This document shows positions 34,715 to 43,577 of a stretch of 64,000 bases of DNA, one piece after another (the stretch's first letter is position 1; each line of letters begins with the position of its first letter). Below the pieces are notes generated by a model. The model had not been told where the DNA came from. It saw only the letters and a list, made by a program, of their open reading frames with translations, and searched no databases. This DNA comes from Pedobacter suwonensis. Its GTDB lineage: Bacteria > Bacteroidota > Bacteroidia > Sphingobacteriales > Sphingobacteriaceae. Position numbers and translations under genes: made by a program. The stretch is taken from contig NZ_FOJM01000003.1 in the NCBI RefSeq assembly GCF_900111825.1, forward strand, positions 368,531 through 432,530. The letters run 5' to 3'.

Positions 34715-35431
34715 CTATATCTCACAACCATTCTCATCACAAACCGCGTCATTATTTTTATTTAATGAAGTAATCGTGGTTTTAGGCTGAGCGGCTTTCC
34801 ATTCGGTAAAACTCTGGGTAAGCGCATCAGTAAAAGCCTGAACAGGTTGGGCACCAGAAATACCATATTTACGGTCCATAACGAAATATGGCACACCGCG
34901 GATTCCTAAATTCTGGCTTTCATAAATATCATAACGAACAGCTTCAGCAAACTCGTCGCTATTTAAAACGGCCACAGCTTCGTCCTTATTCAATCCTATT
35001 TCCACTGCAAGATCAACTAAAACATCTGTTTCGCCAATGTTTTTGCTCTTCACAAAATGAGCTTCGAAAAGTTTTTCTTCAGCTAAATCCTGAAGGCCGT
35101 GTTTTGCTGCCAAATGAATCAAACGATGCGCGTTGAATGTATTTGCTGGAATATTGGTATCGAAATCAATGCTTAATCCTGCATTTGCTGCCATGTCTGC
35201 CACTTGTTTGGTCATCTGTTTAGCCTGATCAACCGGCATTCCCTTACTTCTTGAAAGGTAATCGTACACCGTTTCATTATTAGCATTATGATATTCCGGA
35301 TTAAGCTGAAAACTCTTCCAATCCACTTCAATTTCATTTTTAAAAGGCAATTTCTCTATCGCCTGCTCAAAATGTCTTTTCCCGATATAGCAAAACGGAC
35401 ACATTACGTCCGACCAGATTTCTACTTTCAT
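34715..35431 (-). CDS. DsbA-family oxidoreductase (FrnE-like)
   Basis: The 238-residue protein has the thioredoxin fold of the FrnE/2-hydroxychromene isomerase-like group. The redox motif is MCPFCYIGKRHFEQA (CPFC near residue 11), and the cis-Pro loop is IRGVPYFVMDRKYGISGAQP. There is no signal peptide, so it acts in the cytosol. Members are implicated in polyketide processing and stress tolerance. Monocistronic; the last Cys-x-x-x-x-Cys (CDENGCEI) is an extra thiol pair at the C-terminus. Confidence 0.88.
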   Translation of the reverse strand: MKVEIWSDVMCPFCYIGKRHFEQAIEKLPFKNEIEVDWKSFQLNPEYHNANNETVYDYLSRSKGMPVDQAKQMTKQVADMAANAGLSIDFDTNIPANTFNAHRLIHLAAKHGLQDLAEEKLFEAHFVKSKNIGETDVLVDLAVEIGLNKDEAVAVLNSDEFAEAVRYDIYESQNLGIRGVPYFVMDRKYGISGAQPVQAFTDALTQSFTEWKAAQPKTTITSLNKNNDAVCDENGCEI

Positions 35432-35477
35432 AATACAAAATTAAGCTGATTATAACTGGCTATAGTAAGTGTAAAGT

Positions 35478-35506
35478 AAAAAGCCACTATCGTTAAGGAT
35501 AGTGGC
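35478..35506 (-). terminator. intrinsic terminator after the M14 peptidase gene
   Basis: GCCACTATC (35483-35491) and GATAGTGGC (35498-35506) form a perfect 9-bp stem; on the minus strand it is followed by TTTTT. It lies about 200 nt after the peptidase stop codon, with a family 2 repeat between. Confidence 0.8.
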
Positions 35507-35539
35507 CCCATATCTCAATAAAAGTTTATATCCAGATAT

Positions 35540-35622
35540 CGTCATTTAGACCGTAGTGGAGAAATCTTTGGACTATGTTAAAAAGATTTCTCGATTTTGC
35601 TACGCTTCAGTAGAAAAGACGA
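35540..35622. repeat. palindromic intergenic repeat, family 2 (diverged)
   Basis: The ends CGTCATTTAGACCGTAG and CAGTAGAAAAGACG enclose GGAGAAATCTTT and AAAGATTTCTCG, which are complementary. It is a diverged copy of the family at 34.6 and 51.4 kb. Confidence 0.55.
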
Positions 35623-35710
35623 CCTTTATATTAGATTTGTAAGTGGTATTTTTTAAGAAACAGCGTAAATTCGTTTTTGAACAAGCTCAACATGGCAAAC
35701 TCAACTATAA

Positions 35711-38404
35711 CTATTTATACAACTGGTTAAATATCAATTTAAAAGTGCCATGCGTTTGGGCCCTGAACGCAATTTCCGGCCCGAAAGCAAATAATTTACC
35801 CTTACCAACCCTGGCTTCAAAAGCCGTTATCCCATCTTGCAAATAAGCCTGACCCCAGGCCCAGCCGCTACGCAATGGTGTTGCATTTTCAAACCACATC
35901 AAAGGCTTGATCTTCCCAGCCGCAATGGCGTCACCGGTGAGTTTAAAAACAGGGCTATTATCAAAATAAACGTCAGCTTCTTTTTCCATGCCCCAATTGG
36001 CTGGTAAAGTGCTATCTACACCAACATTTAAAACACTTCCCGGAACATAATATTTTTCAGCAGGTAATCGTTTTTCTTCACCATTTATAATTTCGACCAT
36101 TGCATTACGTACGGGGAGGTTTAAGTGATAAGCCAGGTTGGTACTGCTCCCAATGGTTACAATGTTACCTCCGGCTTCTAAAAACTTCTTTAATTCAGGG
36201 ATGGATTGATCAGCACTAATCCTGCCCAAACGGTTTCTAAACTCCTGTGGAATTTCATCTGACTTTGGTCCGACAGATCTGTTTCCACTGCCTCCGCCCT
36301 GAACCGATGGAATGGCACCGCCCACAAAAATGATCACATCGAATTTAGATTTTAAATTTCTGGCATCAATATCCTGCGGATAAATTACCGTGGCAGCATA
36401 ATGGTACTGTTCCATTAGAAACCGCACCCAGCCGGATGCCATAGAACCACCATAAGCATCCCAAAGGGCAATTCTAGCCGTCGAAACTTTAATTTTATTT
36501 TTAGGGGCAGCAGCAATTTTTAGTTTGATGTTTGCTTTTTCAAGTACTGCTTTTCCTGCTGATGAAACATAAAAATCGCCATTTTCAGGAGAGCGGTAAA
36601 CTTCAACTTTGTTTTTCAATAAATCGTTAACTGCAGTATAAGAATCATTTTGTGCAGCACTTAATACATAACCCGGCCCATTTGGCAATTTATTTTCTGG
36701 TTGTAAGAGTTTTCCGTAAGGATTTTTCTCAAACGGACCTGAAAAGTCATACAGCATGCGATCAAATTTCACGTCCATGAGATAAGCCAATGTCCATCCG
36801 GCGGCATCATAAGGCGGAATTGGCGCACCACCTTCGTATTTAAAATCATTAGGATGATCCTGTGGTTCGAACATATCCAAAACGTGTGGACGGAAAGCCT
36901 GATCAGTTTTAACCACATAACTTCCGGCAGGATAGTTTTTCCCCGCAACGGTAAATGGAGCGGTTGCTTTTTGAACTACAACACCCGTTCTGATCAATGC
37001 ATTCAAGAACTTAATGGCAGTATTAAAATCAGGCTGATCTGCGGATAAGATATATCCACGTGGGTCCCGGTTTGCAGGCGCTTTCATCACGGTATCGAAA
37101 GCTTTCATGCTAATCTGACGCCGGGATCCAAAAACTGCATCGCCTCCGGAAATTGCGGCGCCCTTTTCACCTTTTGCAGCGCTGTTAATGGCTTCTATCT
37201 TCTTTGGGGAGAAAGACCAGCTGTCTTTTTTACCTCTTTCAATCGAATTTCTGCCCATCTGATAAATATTATACAGTAACTCATCATGGTATCGCGCTGC
37301 GTAATTCAAAACGGCATAGTTTAACGATACAGAATAATCAATCGAATTTTTAAAATACCATTTTCTGGGAGTGATTGGGTTTGGTGAATCGCCACTTGGC
37401 AGCAAACGCGATGGAACCAATGGAATTTCAGAGGGAGTAGGATTACCGATAATTTCCGTCAGCAGTCCAATCATGTTATGAAAATAGGTAGTTGTCCTTA
37501 ATCCGCCGTTGTACCAGGTAGAATAAACCGATCCGCCACGTTGAGTGTAACCGGGCTTATTTTCTACATTCATCCTGTTATGCATGGCCGCACCTACCGC
37601 ATCTAAACTGGTTAACAAGGTTGGGTCAAAAACATAATTAAACGGATCCCGGTAAGGAGGACCTGCCACAACCGTTCCCGCGGGACCAGCCTGGTGGTGG
37701 TTATACATGATCTGTGGAATCCATTCTATAAAAAGCTGGCGACCAATATTTTGTGTTTCTTTAAGATTTAACATAAAAAAATCGCGGTTATTATCATGTC
37801 CTGCATATTTTTCATACAAAACCGGTAAACCTGAAGTTGTTCTTTTTTTGGGGTCTTTTTCCCTCATGTACCAGTTGCTCACCAACTCCTGTCCATCGGG
37901 ATTTGCATGTGTAAATAGGATGATCACATTATCCAGAATACGCAAGGTTTCCGGGTCTGTTCTGGAGGCAAATTCATATATCGTCTGAATCAGCTGATGG
38001 CTACCAACTACCTCATTTGCATGTAATCCGCCATCTATCCATACCACTGCTTTACCTTCTTTTGTCAAAACTTTGGCCCGCTCTGGCGTAATTTCTGCAT
38101 GAGCCAACTGTTGCGAAATCTCTTTATAACGATCTAATTTCTTTAGGTTTTCCACCGAAGAAACAACCAGCATGTATTGAATTCTGCCTTCTTCGGTTTT
38201 ACCGATATCAACCAGTTTAATGCGGTCAGAATTTGCTGCGAGTTTCTTAAAGTAAGCTTCTGTCTGGGTATAATTGGCCAATTGGTAATCATCACCAATA
38301 TCAAAACCGAAATGTGATCTGGGCGTTGGTACTTCCTGTGCCAGCACAGCAACGTTACTTACCAATAAAAAAGCGATACAAAGCCTGATAAAGTAGGTTT
38401 TCAT
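35711..38404 (-). CDS. secreted M14 zinc carboxypeptidase-like protein
   Basis: Starting at 38404 the protein has 897 residues and a signal peptide (MKTYFIRLCIAFLLVSNVAVLAQ); a second ATG lies one codon upstream. The M14 domain (about 40-350) shows IDGGLHANEVVGSHQ with the HxxE zinc ligands and TYNHHQAG-like segments (IMYNHHQAGPAGT) for the third ligand region. The C-terminal 350 residues include a flavodoxin/ThuA-like part (ARIALWDAYGGSM, VIIFVGGAIPSVQGG). Such proteins are common in Bacteroidota and probably degrade peptides in the periplasm or outside; substrate unknown. Confidence 0.88.
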   Translation of the reverse strand: MKTYFIRLCIAFLLVSNVAVLAQEVPTPRSHFGFDIGDDYQLANYTQTEAYFKKLAANSDRIKLVDIGKTEEGRIQYMLVVSSVENLKKLDRYKEISQQLAHAEITPERAKVLTKEGKAVVWIDGGLHANEVVGSHQLIQTIYEFASRTDPETLRILDNVIILFTHANPDGQELVSNWYMREKDPKKRTTSGLPVLYEKYAGHDNNRDFFMLNLKETQNIGRQLFIEWIPQIMYNHHQAGPAGTVVAGPPYRDPFNYVFDPTLLTSLDAVGAAMHNRMNVENKPGYTQRGGSVYSTWYNGGLRTTTYFHNMIGLLTEIIGNPTPSEIPLVPSRLLPSGDSPNPITPRKWYFKNSIDYSVSLNYAVLNYAARYHDELLYNIYQMGRNSIERGKKDSWSFSPKKIEAINSAAKGEKGAAISGGDAVFGSRRQISMKAFDTVMKAPANRDPRGYILSADQPDFNTAIKFLNALIRTGVVVQKATAPFTVAGKNYPAGSYVVKTDQAFRPHVLDMFEPQDHPNDFKYEGGAPIPPYDAAGWTLAYLMDVKFDRMLYDFSGPFEKNPYGKLLQPENKLPNGPGYVLSAAQNDSYTAVNDLLKNKVEVYRSPENGDFYVSSAGKAVLEKANIKLKIAAAPKNKIKVSTARIALWDAYGGSMASGWVRFLMEQYHYAATVIYPQDIDARNLKSKFDVIIFVGGAIPSVQGGGSGNRSVGPKSDEIPQEFRNRLGRISADQSIPELKKFLEAGGNIVTIGSSTNLAYHLNLPVRNAMVEIINGEEKRLPAEKYYVPGSVLNVGVDSTLPANWGMEKEADVYFDNSPVFKLTGDAIAAGKIKPLMWFENATPLRSGWAWGQAYLQDGITAFEARVGKGKLFAFGPEIAFRAQTHGTFKLIFNQLYK

Positions 38405-38501
38405 CATAATTTGATAGTTTAGTAGGGTAATCAAATATAATAGAGAAAATTTCCAAAAACGGCTTACTGTAAATTTGTTACAAGTTTTAAATCCTAATCC
38501 A

Positions 38502-38509
38502 TACATTTG
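38502..38509 (+). promoter_or_regulatory. promoter -7 box upstream of the cobalamin riboswitch
   Basis: TACATTTG matches TAnnTTTG exactly and would start transcription about 30 nt before the riboswitch aptamer. A TTTG at 38474-38477 could act as -33 but the 24-nt spacing is long. Confidence 0.5.
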
Positions 38510-38542
38510 CCCTGATATAAGTTCTTAACTTTATTTTCATCA

Positions 38543-38728
38543 ACCGATACAGGTTCCCGGAATACAACCGGGATTAATAGGGAATCGTGTGCAAATCACG
38601 AGCTGTCGCGCAACTGTAAATTCTGTCTTTAACAAGAAGACAACGGTCTTATCATTTATGCCACTGTGCCTTTACCGGTATGGGAAGGCGATAGGATCGG
38701 GAATAAGTCAGGAGACCTGCCTATGTTG
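38543..38728 (+). promoter_or_regulatory. cobalamin riboswitch controlling metE
   Basis: The leader has the ordered parts of a cobalamin aptamer: ACAGGTTCCCGG with CCGGGATTAATAGGGAAT, then CAAATCACGAGCTGTCGCGC and AACTGTAAATTCTG, and the B12 box AGTCAGGAGACCTGCC near 38707-38722. It sits 200 nt before metE. Cobalamin binding is expected to lower MetE production when a B12-dependent enzyme can be used. A segment CAGGTCT at 38764-38770 is complementary to AGACCTG of the B12 box and may belong to the switching structure. Confidence 0.92.
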
Positions 38729-38930
38729 AATTGACGGTGCTTTCGCGTTATAAAGTAATTGGTCAGGTCTGATTGTACACGATAAAATTTAAATTTTATA
38801 GGCTTGCTTAAAGTTTTTGCTGATGAGTGGGCAGGCTGTGCCATAACCTTTCATTTAATTTTAACAAAGAAGTATTACAAATATTGCTTTAAGAGCTTTT
38901 AATGATTTATTTACTTAATCTTTAAGAGAG

Positions 38931-41264
38931 ATGCTAACGCAAAATCTAGGCTATCCGCGAATAGGTAGCCAAAGGGAATTAAAGAAAATCTGCGAAAATT
39001 ATTGGGCAGATAAAACTGGGTACAAAAGTGTACTGCAGGTGGGCAAAAATATCCGCCACGAAAACTGGAAACTTCAAAAAGAAGCCGGGATTGATGTAAT
39101 TCCATCAAACGACTTTTCTTTTTACGATCACGTACTCGATCATTCCTTAACTTTTGGAGCCATTCCAAAAAGGTACAACGAAGTGATCCTGAAAAAAGGA
39201 AATGAGGAACTGGATCTTTATTTTGCGATGGCAAGAGGCTACCAAAAAGAAGGACTGGATGTGGTAGCGATGGAAATGACCAAATGGTTCGATACCAATT
39301 ACCATTACATCGTGCCCGAATTTTCCAAAAATCAACCTTTTAAACTTTTTTCTACCAAGATTATCGACGAGTTTTATGAGGCAAAACAATTAGGAATTAA
39401 TACTAAACCCGTACTGATTGGACCGGTTTCTTACCTTTTATTGGGTAAGGAAAAAGAGGCTGGATTTGAAAAAATAGACCTGATTAAAAACCTGCTTCCG
39501 GTTTATATTGAGATTTTATCTCGCTTAGAAGCGCTGGATGTAGAATATATTCAGTTTGATGAGCCATTTTTAACTTTGGATTTGACGGAAAAAGACAAAA
39601 AAGCTTATGAATATGCCTATAAAGAAATCAGGAAAGCCTTTCCAGGATTAAAAATTGTTTTAGCTACTTATTTTGAAGGATTAGGTAATAATTTAGCATT
39701 AACGGCTTCATTACCTGTAAATGTTCTACATATCGACTTAGTCCGTGCAGAAGATCAATTAGACGATGTTTTAGCGTCGTTAAGAGAAGATACCATTCTT
39801 TCTTTAGGCTTGGTAGACGGAAGAAACATTTGGAAAAATGACTTTGAGAAATCTCTTTCGATCATTAACCATGCGGTAGACAAAAGAGGATTGGATAAAA
39901 TATGGATTGCTCCATCCTGTTCGTTAATACACTCACCGGTTGATCTGGACAATGAAACCAATGAGAAAAATTTATCGCTAGAAATTAAACAATGGCTGGC
40001 CTATGCAAAACAGAAAATTGCGGAAGTAGCTACCTTAAAAAAACTGATCACCAACGAAAGCCCTGCATCTACCCTGCAAAAACTCGAAGAAAATAAGATC
40101 GCAATTGCTAACCGTAAAGTTTCTAAAATCATCCATAGTCCGGCAGTTAAACAAAGGGTTTTGGCCTTAAAAGAGCAGGATGCCGAACGTTTGAGCCCAT
40201 TTTCGATCAGAAAAATTAAACAACAGGAACTTAATCTGCCCATTTATGCCACTACCACTATCGGCTCGTTTCCACAAACTGCAGAGGTAAGAAGCTGGAG
40301 AGCAAAACTTAAAAACGGAGCGCTCACTATTGAAGAATACGATGATCTCATTGCAAAAGAAACTGAAAAAGCAGTAAAATGGCAGGAAGAAATCGGTCTG
40401 GATGTTTTGGTTCACGGCGAGTTTGAACGCAATGATATGGTTGAATATTTTGGAGAGCAGCTAGATGGTTTTGCTTTTTCTAAAAATGGTTGGGTACAGA
40501 GCTACGGATCACGCTGTGTAAAACCACCGATTATTTTTGGCGATGTTTCGCGCCCAAAACCCATGACGATCAAGTGGACAGCCTATGCCCAGTCGCTAAC
40601 CTCCAAATACATGAAAGGCATGTTAACGGGTCCTGTAACTATCTTACAATGGTCATTTGTACGGAATGATCAGCCACGATCGGAAACCTGTACACAGATT
40701 GCCCTGGCTATCCGCGATGAGGTTTGCGACCTGGAAAATGCAGGCATTAAAATTATCCAGATTGATGAACCGGCCATTAGAGAGGGATTGCCATTGCGCA
40801 AAGCAGATTGGCAAAATTACCTGAACTGGGCAGTGAAAGCTTTCAAAATCTCAGCAAGTGGGGTAAAAGACGATACACAGATCCATACGCACATGTGCTA
40901 TTCGGAGTTTAACGATATCATCCAAAACATTGCTGATATGGATGCAGATGTAATTACGATCGAAACCTCGCGTTCGCAGATGGAATTATTAGATGCTTTT
41001 GCCGATTTTAAATATCCAAACGAAATCGGACCAGGTGTTTATGATATTCACTCTCCAAGAGTTCCGAAACGCGAAGAAATGGTTCAGTTGCTTAAAAAGG
41101 CAAAAGCCGTTATTCCTTCTGCACAACTTTGGGTAAACCCTGATTGTGGCTTAAAAACCCGCGGATGGGACGAGACCAAAAAAGCATTGATCGAAATGGT
41201 TGAAGCCGCAAAAGAGATGCGTAAAACGGAAAAAGTACCTTCGGCAGATCTTCAGGTAAATTAA
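38931..41264 (+). CDS. metE: cobalamin-independent methionine synthase
   Basis: The 777-residue enzyme transfers the methyl group of 5-methyltetrahydropteroyl-triglutamate to homocysteine. It has the two MetE barrels: N-terminal (LGYPRIGSQRELKK) and catalytic C-terminal from about residue 430 (TTTIGSFPQTAEVR). Zinc ligands are in HTHMCYSEF and NPDCGLKTR. The B12 riboswitch upstream explains its control: it is needed only when cobalamin is scarce. Single gene. Confidence 0.97.
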   Translation: MLTQNLGYPRIGSQRELKKICENYWADKTGYKSVLQVGKNIRHENWKLQKEAGIDVIPSNDFSFYDHVLDHSLTFGAIPKRYNEVILKKGNEELDLYFAMARGYQKEGLDVVAMEMTKWFDTNYHYIVPEFSKNQPFKLFSTKIIDEFYEAKQLGINTKPVLIGPVSYLLLGKEKEAGFEKIDLIKNLLPVYIEILSRLEALDVEYIQFDEPFLTLDLTEKDKKAYEYAYKEIRKAFPGLKIVLATYFEGLGNNLALTASLPVNVLHIDLVRAEDQLDDVLASLREDTILSLGLVDGRNIWKNDFEKSLSIINHAVDKRGLDKIWIAPSCSLIHSPVDLDNETNEKNLSLEIKQWLAYAKQKIAEVATLKKLITNESPASTLQKLEENKIAIANRKVSKIIHSPAVKQRVLALKEQDAERLSPFSIRKIKQQELNLPIYATTTIGSFPQTAEVRSWRAKLKNGALTIEEYDDLIAKETEKAVKWQEEIGLDVLVHGEFERNDMVEYFGEQLDGFAFSKNGWVQSYGSRCVKPPIIFGDVSRPKPMTIKWTAYAQSLTSKYMKGMLTGPVTILQWSFVRNDQPRSETCTQIALAIRDEVCDLENAGIKIIQIDEPAIREGLPLRKADWQNYLNWAVKAFKISASGVKDDTQIHTHMCYSEFNDIIQNIADMDADVITIETSRSQMELLDAFADFKYPNEIGPGVYDIHSPRVPKREEMVQLLKKAKAVIPSAQLWVNPDCGLKTRGWDETKKALIEMVEAAKEMRKTEKVPSADLQVN

Positions 41265-41290
41265 TATAATTGGTGTTAAACATTCACTCA

Positions 41291-41370
41291 TTGTCAGTCT
41301 GAGCCTGTCGAAGACTCTTCAACATGAATAACTGAAATAAATTGTATTAAGAAAATCTTCGGGATGATAG
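41291..41370. repeat. palindromic intergenic repeat, family 3 (diverged)
   Basis: TTGTCAGTCTGAGCCTGTCG to GAAAATCTTCGGGATGATAG, with CGAAGACTCTTC and AAATCTTCG inside. It resembles the better-preserved copy at 52.6 kb. Confidence 0.55.
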
Positions 41371-41387
41371 TTTTATCCTGATCTCAA

Positions 41388-41426
41388 CTTTGACAACTTT
41401 CTAATCAGAAAGTTGTCAAAGCTTTT
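41388..41426 (+). terminator. 15-bp hairpin with T run before the thioesterase gene
   Basis: CTTTGACAACTTTCT (41388-41402) and AGAAAGTTGTCAAAG (41407-41421) are perfect complements around a 4-nt loop and are followed by CTTTTT. It can end metE transcripts (124 nt downstream of its stop) and lies 23 nt before the thioesterase ATG. Confidence 0.75.
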
Positions 41427-41448
41427 TACTCACCCTATATTTACCCCC

Positions 41449-41835
41449 ATGACCTTAGCAGAAAGAATAGAAAACTCAAAAACCAGTATTTTTAAAGCCG
41501 TTTTCCCAAATACAACCAACCATTACGATACGCTTTTCGGCGGTACCGCCATGCATTTGATGGACGAAGTGGCTTTTATTACCGCAACCCGGTTCAGCCG
41601 CCAAATTATGGTAACGGTAAGCAGCGACAGGATTGATTTTAAAAAACCGATTCCAGCAGGTACCATTGTAGAGCTTATTGGCAAGGTGAACCACGTAGGC
41701 AATACCAGTTTAAAAGTTAACGTAGAAATTTATATCGAGCAGATGTACGCTGAAGGAAGAGAATTAGCCGTACATGGCGATTTTACTTTTGTAGCTATTG
41801 ATGAAAACAAAAAGCCAGTTCAGGTCATTAAATAA
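41449..41835 (+). CDS. acyl-CoA thioesterase, hotdog fold
   Basis: From the ATG at 41449 the product has 128 residues (MTLAERIENSKTSIFKAVFP). The hotdog motif HYDTLFGGTAMHLMDEVAFITA with the acidic residue, and DRIDFKKPIPAGTIVEL, match the YciA/BACH acyl-CoA hydrolase group. A TTG start 12 codons upstream would lie within the terminator hairpin and is rejected. The acyl chain preference is unknown. A TATATTTA box before the ATG may be its promoter. Confidence 0.9.
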   Translation: MTLAERIENSKTSIFKAVFPNTTNHYDTLFGGTAMHLMDEVAFITATRFSRQIMVTVSSDRIDFKKPIPAGTIVELIGKVNHVGNTSLKVNVEIYIEQMYAEGRELAVHGDFTFVAIDENKKPVQVIK

Positions 41836-41896
41836 TCTGATAATTTTTAGCTAAAATGATATAAAGTTCATCAGGTTTAAATCTCTAAATTTAATA

Positions 41897-42562
41897 ATGG
41901 AGCATCAACATTCCGAAGAAGAATTAAAAAACATTGCGAAACAGCTAAGCTGCCCGGAAGGCGAACATGGCATTAAAACAGGGGAGATGATGCATACCAG
42001 CAACATTGGCATGACCACTTCTGCAATTGATGCATTAAATCTCAAAAACAATGAAACTGTTTTAGAAATCGGTCATGGCAACGGTGGGCACATCGTACAA
42101 CTATTATCAAAAGCCGAAAACCTCAGGTATTTTGGTGCCGATATTTCTGCAACCATTATTGCCGAGGCTGAAAAAAACAATCAAGTTTTCTTAGCACAGG
42201 GAAATGTCCAATTTAAACTGACAGATGGAATTACATTGCCATTTGATGAAAATCGGTTCGATAAAATTTTTACCGTTAATACAATCTACTTTTGGCAAAA
42301 TCCAAGCGAATATATCACCGAAATTAAAAGAACCTTAAAACTTAATGGCACTCTGGTAATCTGCTTTGCCAATAAAACTTTTATGCAAAATCTTCCTTTC
42401 ACGCCTTATGGTTTTAAACTTTATGAAGTAGAAGAGGTAAAAGAACTATTAAAAAACGGCGGATTTACAGTTGAAAATATTCTTAGTAAAACCGAACAGA
42501 TAAAAAGCAAAACTGGCGAACAGGTAGAAAGGGAATATCATGTTGTAACGGCTACAGCATGA
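41897..42562 (+). CDS. class I SAM-dependent methyltransferase
   Basis: The 221-residue protein has the SAM-binding motif I VLEIGHGNGGHIVQLL near residue 56 and motif post-I YFGADIS, then FDKIFTVNTIYFW. The N-terminal segment (LSCPEGEHGIKTGEMMHTSN) is shared with a group of small UbiE-like methyltransferases. Substrate unknown. It follows the thioesterase gene by 61 nt. Confidence 0.85.
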   Translation: MEHQHSEEELKNIAKQLSCPEGEHGIKTGEMMHTSNIGMTTSAIDALNLKNNETVLEIGHGNGGHIVQLLSKAENLRYFGADISATIIAEAEKNNQVFLAQGNVQFKLTDGITLPFDENRFDKIFTVNTIYFWQNPSEYITEIKRTLKLNGTLVICFANKTFMQNLPFTPYGFKLYEVEEVKELLKNGGFTVENILSKTEQIKSKTGEQVEREYHVVTATA

Positions 42563-42575
42563 GAAACACATTATA

Positions 42576-42679
42576 GTCCTCGTTTGTAACGAGGATTAGC
42601 GAGAATAGCGATTGTATCGCTAATAACAAAAACCACATTACAAATGTGAATCCCATTCATCCTCGTTACAAACGAGGAC
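42576..42679. repeat. four-hairpin intergenic element with TGT/ACA loops
   Basis: Four small hairpins follow each other: CCTCGTT-TGT-AACGAGG (42578-42594), TAGCGAT-TGT-ATCGCTA (42606-42622), CACATT-ACA-AATGTG (42634-42648) and CCTCGTT-ACA-AACGAGG (42661-42677). The first and last are also inverse complements of each other, so the whole element can fold as one large stem. No second copy was seen in the window. It lies between convergent genes. Confidence 0.7.
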
Positions 42680-42724
42680 AATAGATAAGTTATTTCTTTG
42701 TGTCTTCCTGTCTTTGTGATTAAT

Positions 42725-43534
42725 CTAATACAAAATCAGATACAAATACGCATAAACTACCGGTGCAGCCAATAATAAGCCATCAAAACGATCTAACAAA
42801 CCGCCGTGCCCTGGCAACAGACCGCCACTGTCTTTAGTATCTAAACTTCGTTTAAGCATCGATTCTACTAAATCGCCCAATGTTCCAAAACCTGCAATTA
42901 ACACAGCCATACCCATCCAAACCCAGGACGGGCTTTCAGTAAAAAGAAAAGACAGAGCAAAAGCGACCAAAATGCTGGTAAACATGCCGCCGAAAAATCC
43001 TTCCCAACTTTTCTTCGGCGAATGGCGCTCAAACAGTTTGCGCTTACCGTATTTTACGCCAAAAAGATAGGCTCCGGTATCATTTGCCCAAAGCATTAAC
43101 AAAAATGCGAGCGGTAAATGAAAGTTATATTCATTCCAGTTTTTTAAGAAACCGAGGGCATGAAAAAAACAGAAAGGGATGGTTACATAAACAAAGCCAA
43201 CAAATGTATAAGAGATATTGGCAAATGGAATTTTGTTTTTCTTATACAATTCAGTGATAAAAACAGAGAAAATTAGCGGGATACAGAGCAACAGGTACTT
43301 AACATCATATTCTAAATAATGTAAACCTGCTGCCATTAGGAAAATTAAAGATCCTGCCATTAAACCGATGTTTCGGTGTGGCCTGATACCAGCATTTTTA
43401 ATCAGCTTATAAAATTCAAATAAGGATAAACCACTCAGGATAAGATAGAAAATAGTAAATGCGTAACTCCCCAATAAGATAGAGCCAAGCATCACAATGG
43501 TAAAAAAGAAAGCGGTTATTGCCCTGGTTTTCAT
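42725..43534 (-). CDS. cdsA: phosphatidate cytidylyltransferase
   Basis: The 269-residue membrane enzyme makes CDP-diacylglycerol from phosphatidate and CTP. About seven hydrophobic segments and the family signature GTLGDLVESMLKRSLDTKDS followed by LLPGHGGLLDRFDGLL near the C-terminus are clear. SWEGFFGGM and DTGAYLFG fit the active-site region. In many Bacteroidota cdsA lies near ftsH and the LUD gene; here it is elsewhere, directly after the DUF2007 gene. Confidence 0.94.
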   Translation of the reverse strand: MKTRAITAFFFTIVMLGSILLGSYAFTIFYLILSGLSLFEFYKLIKNAGIRPHRNIGLMAGSLIFLMAAGLHYLEYDVKYLLLCIPLIFSVFITELYKKNKIPFANISYTFVGFVYVTIPFCFFHALGFLKNWNEYNFHLPLAFLLMLWANDTGAYLFGVKYGKRKLFERHSPKKSWEGFFGGMFTSILVAFALSFLFTESPSWVWMGMAVLIAGFGTLGDLVESMLKRSLDTKDSGGLLPGHGGLLDRFDGLLLAAPVVYAYLYLILY

Positions 43535-43544
43535 TTAAGTTAAG

Positions 43545-43572
43545 AGGTAAAGGGTATAAGGTTTAAGGTCAT
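43545..43572. repeat. heptanucleotide tandem repeat
   Basis: Four 7-nt units aggtaaa, gggtata, aggttta, aggtcat lie between cdsA and the DUF2007 gene. They share the spacing but not the consensus with the array at position 62. Confidence 0.55.
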
Positions 43573-43577
43573 TATTA

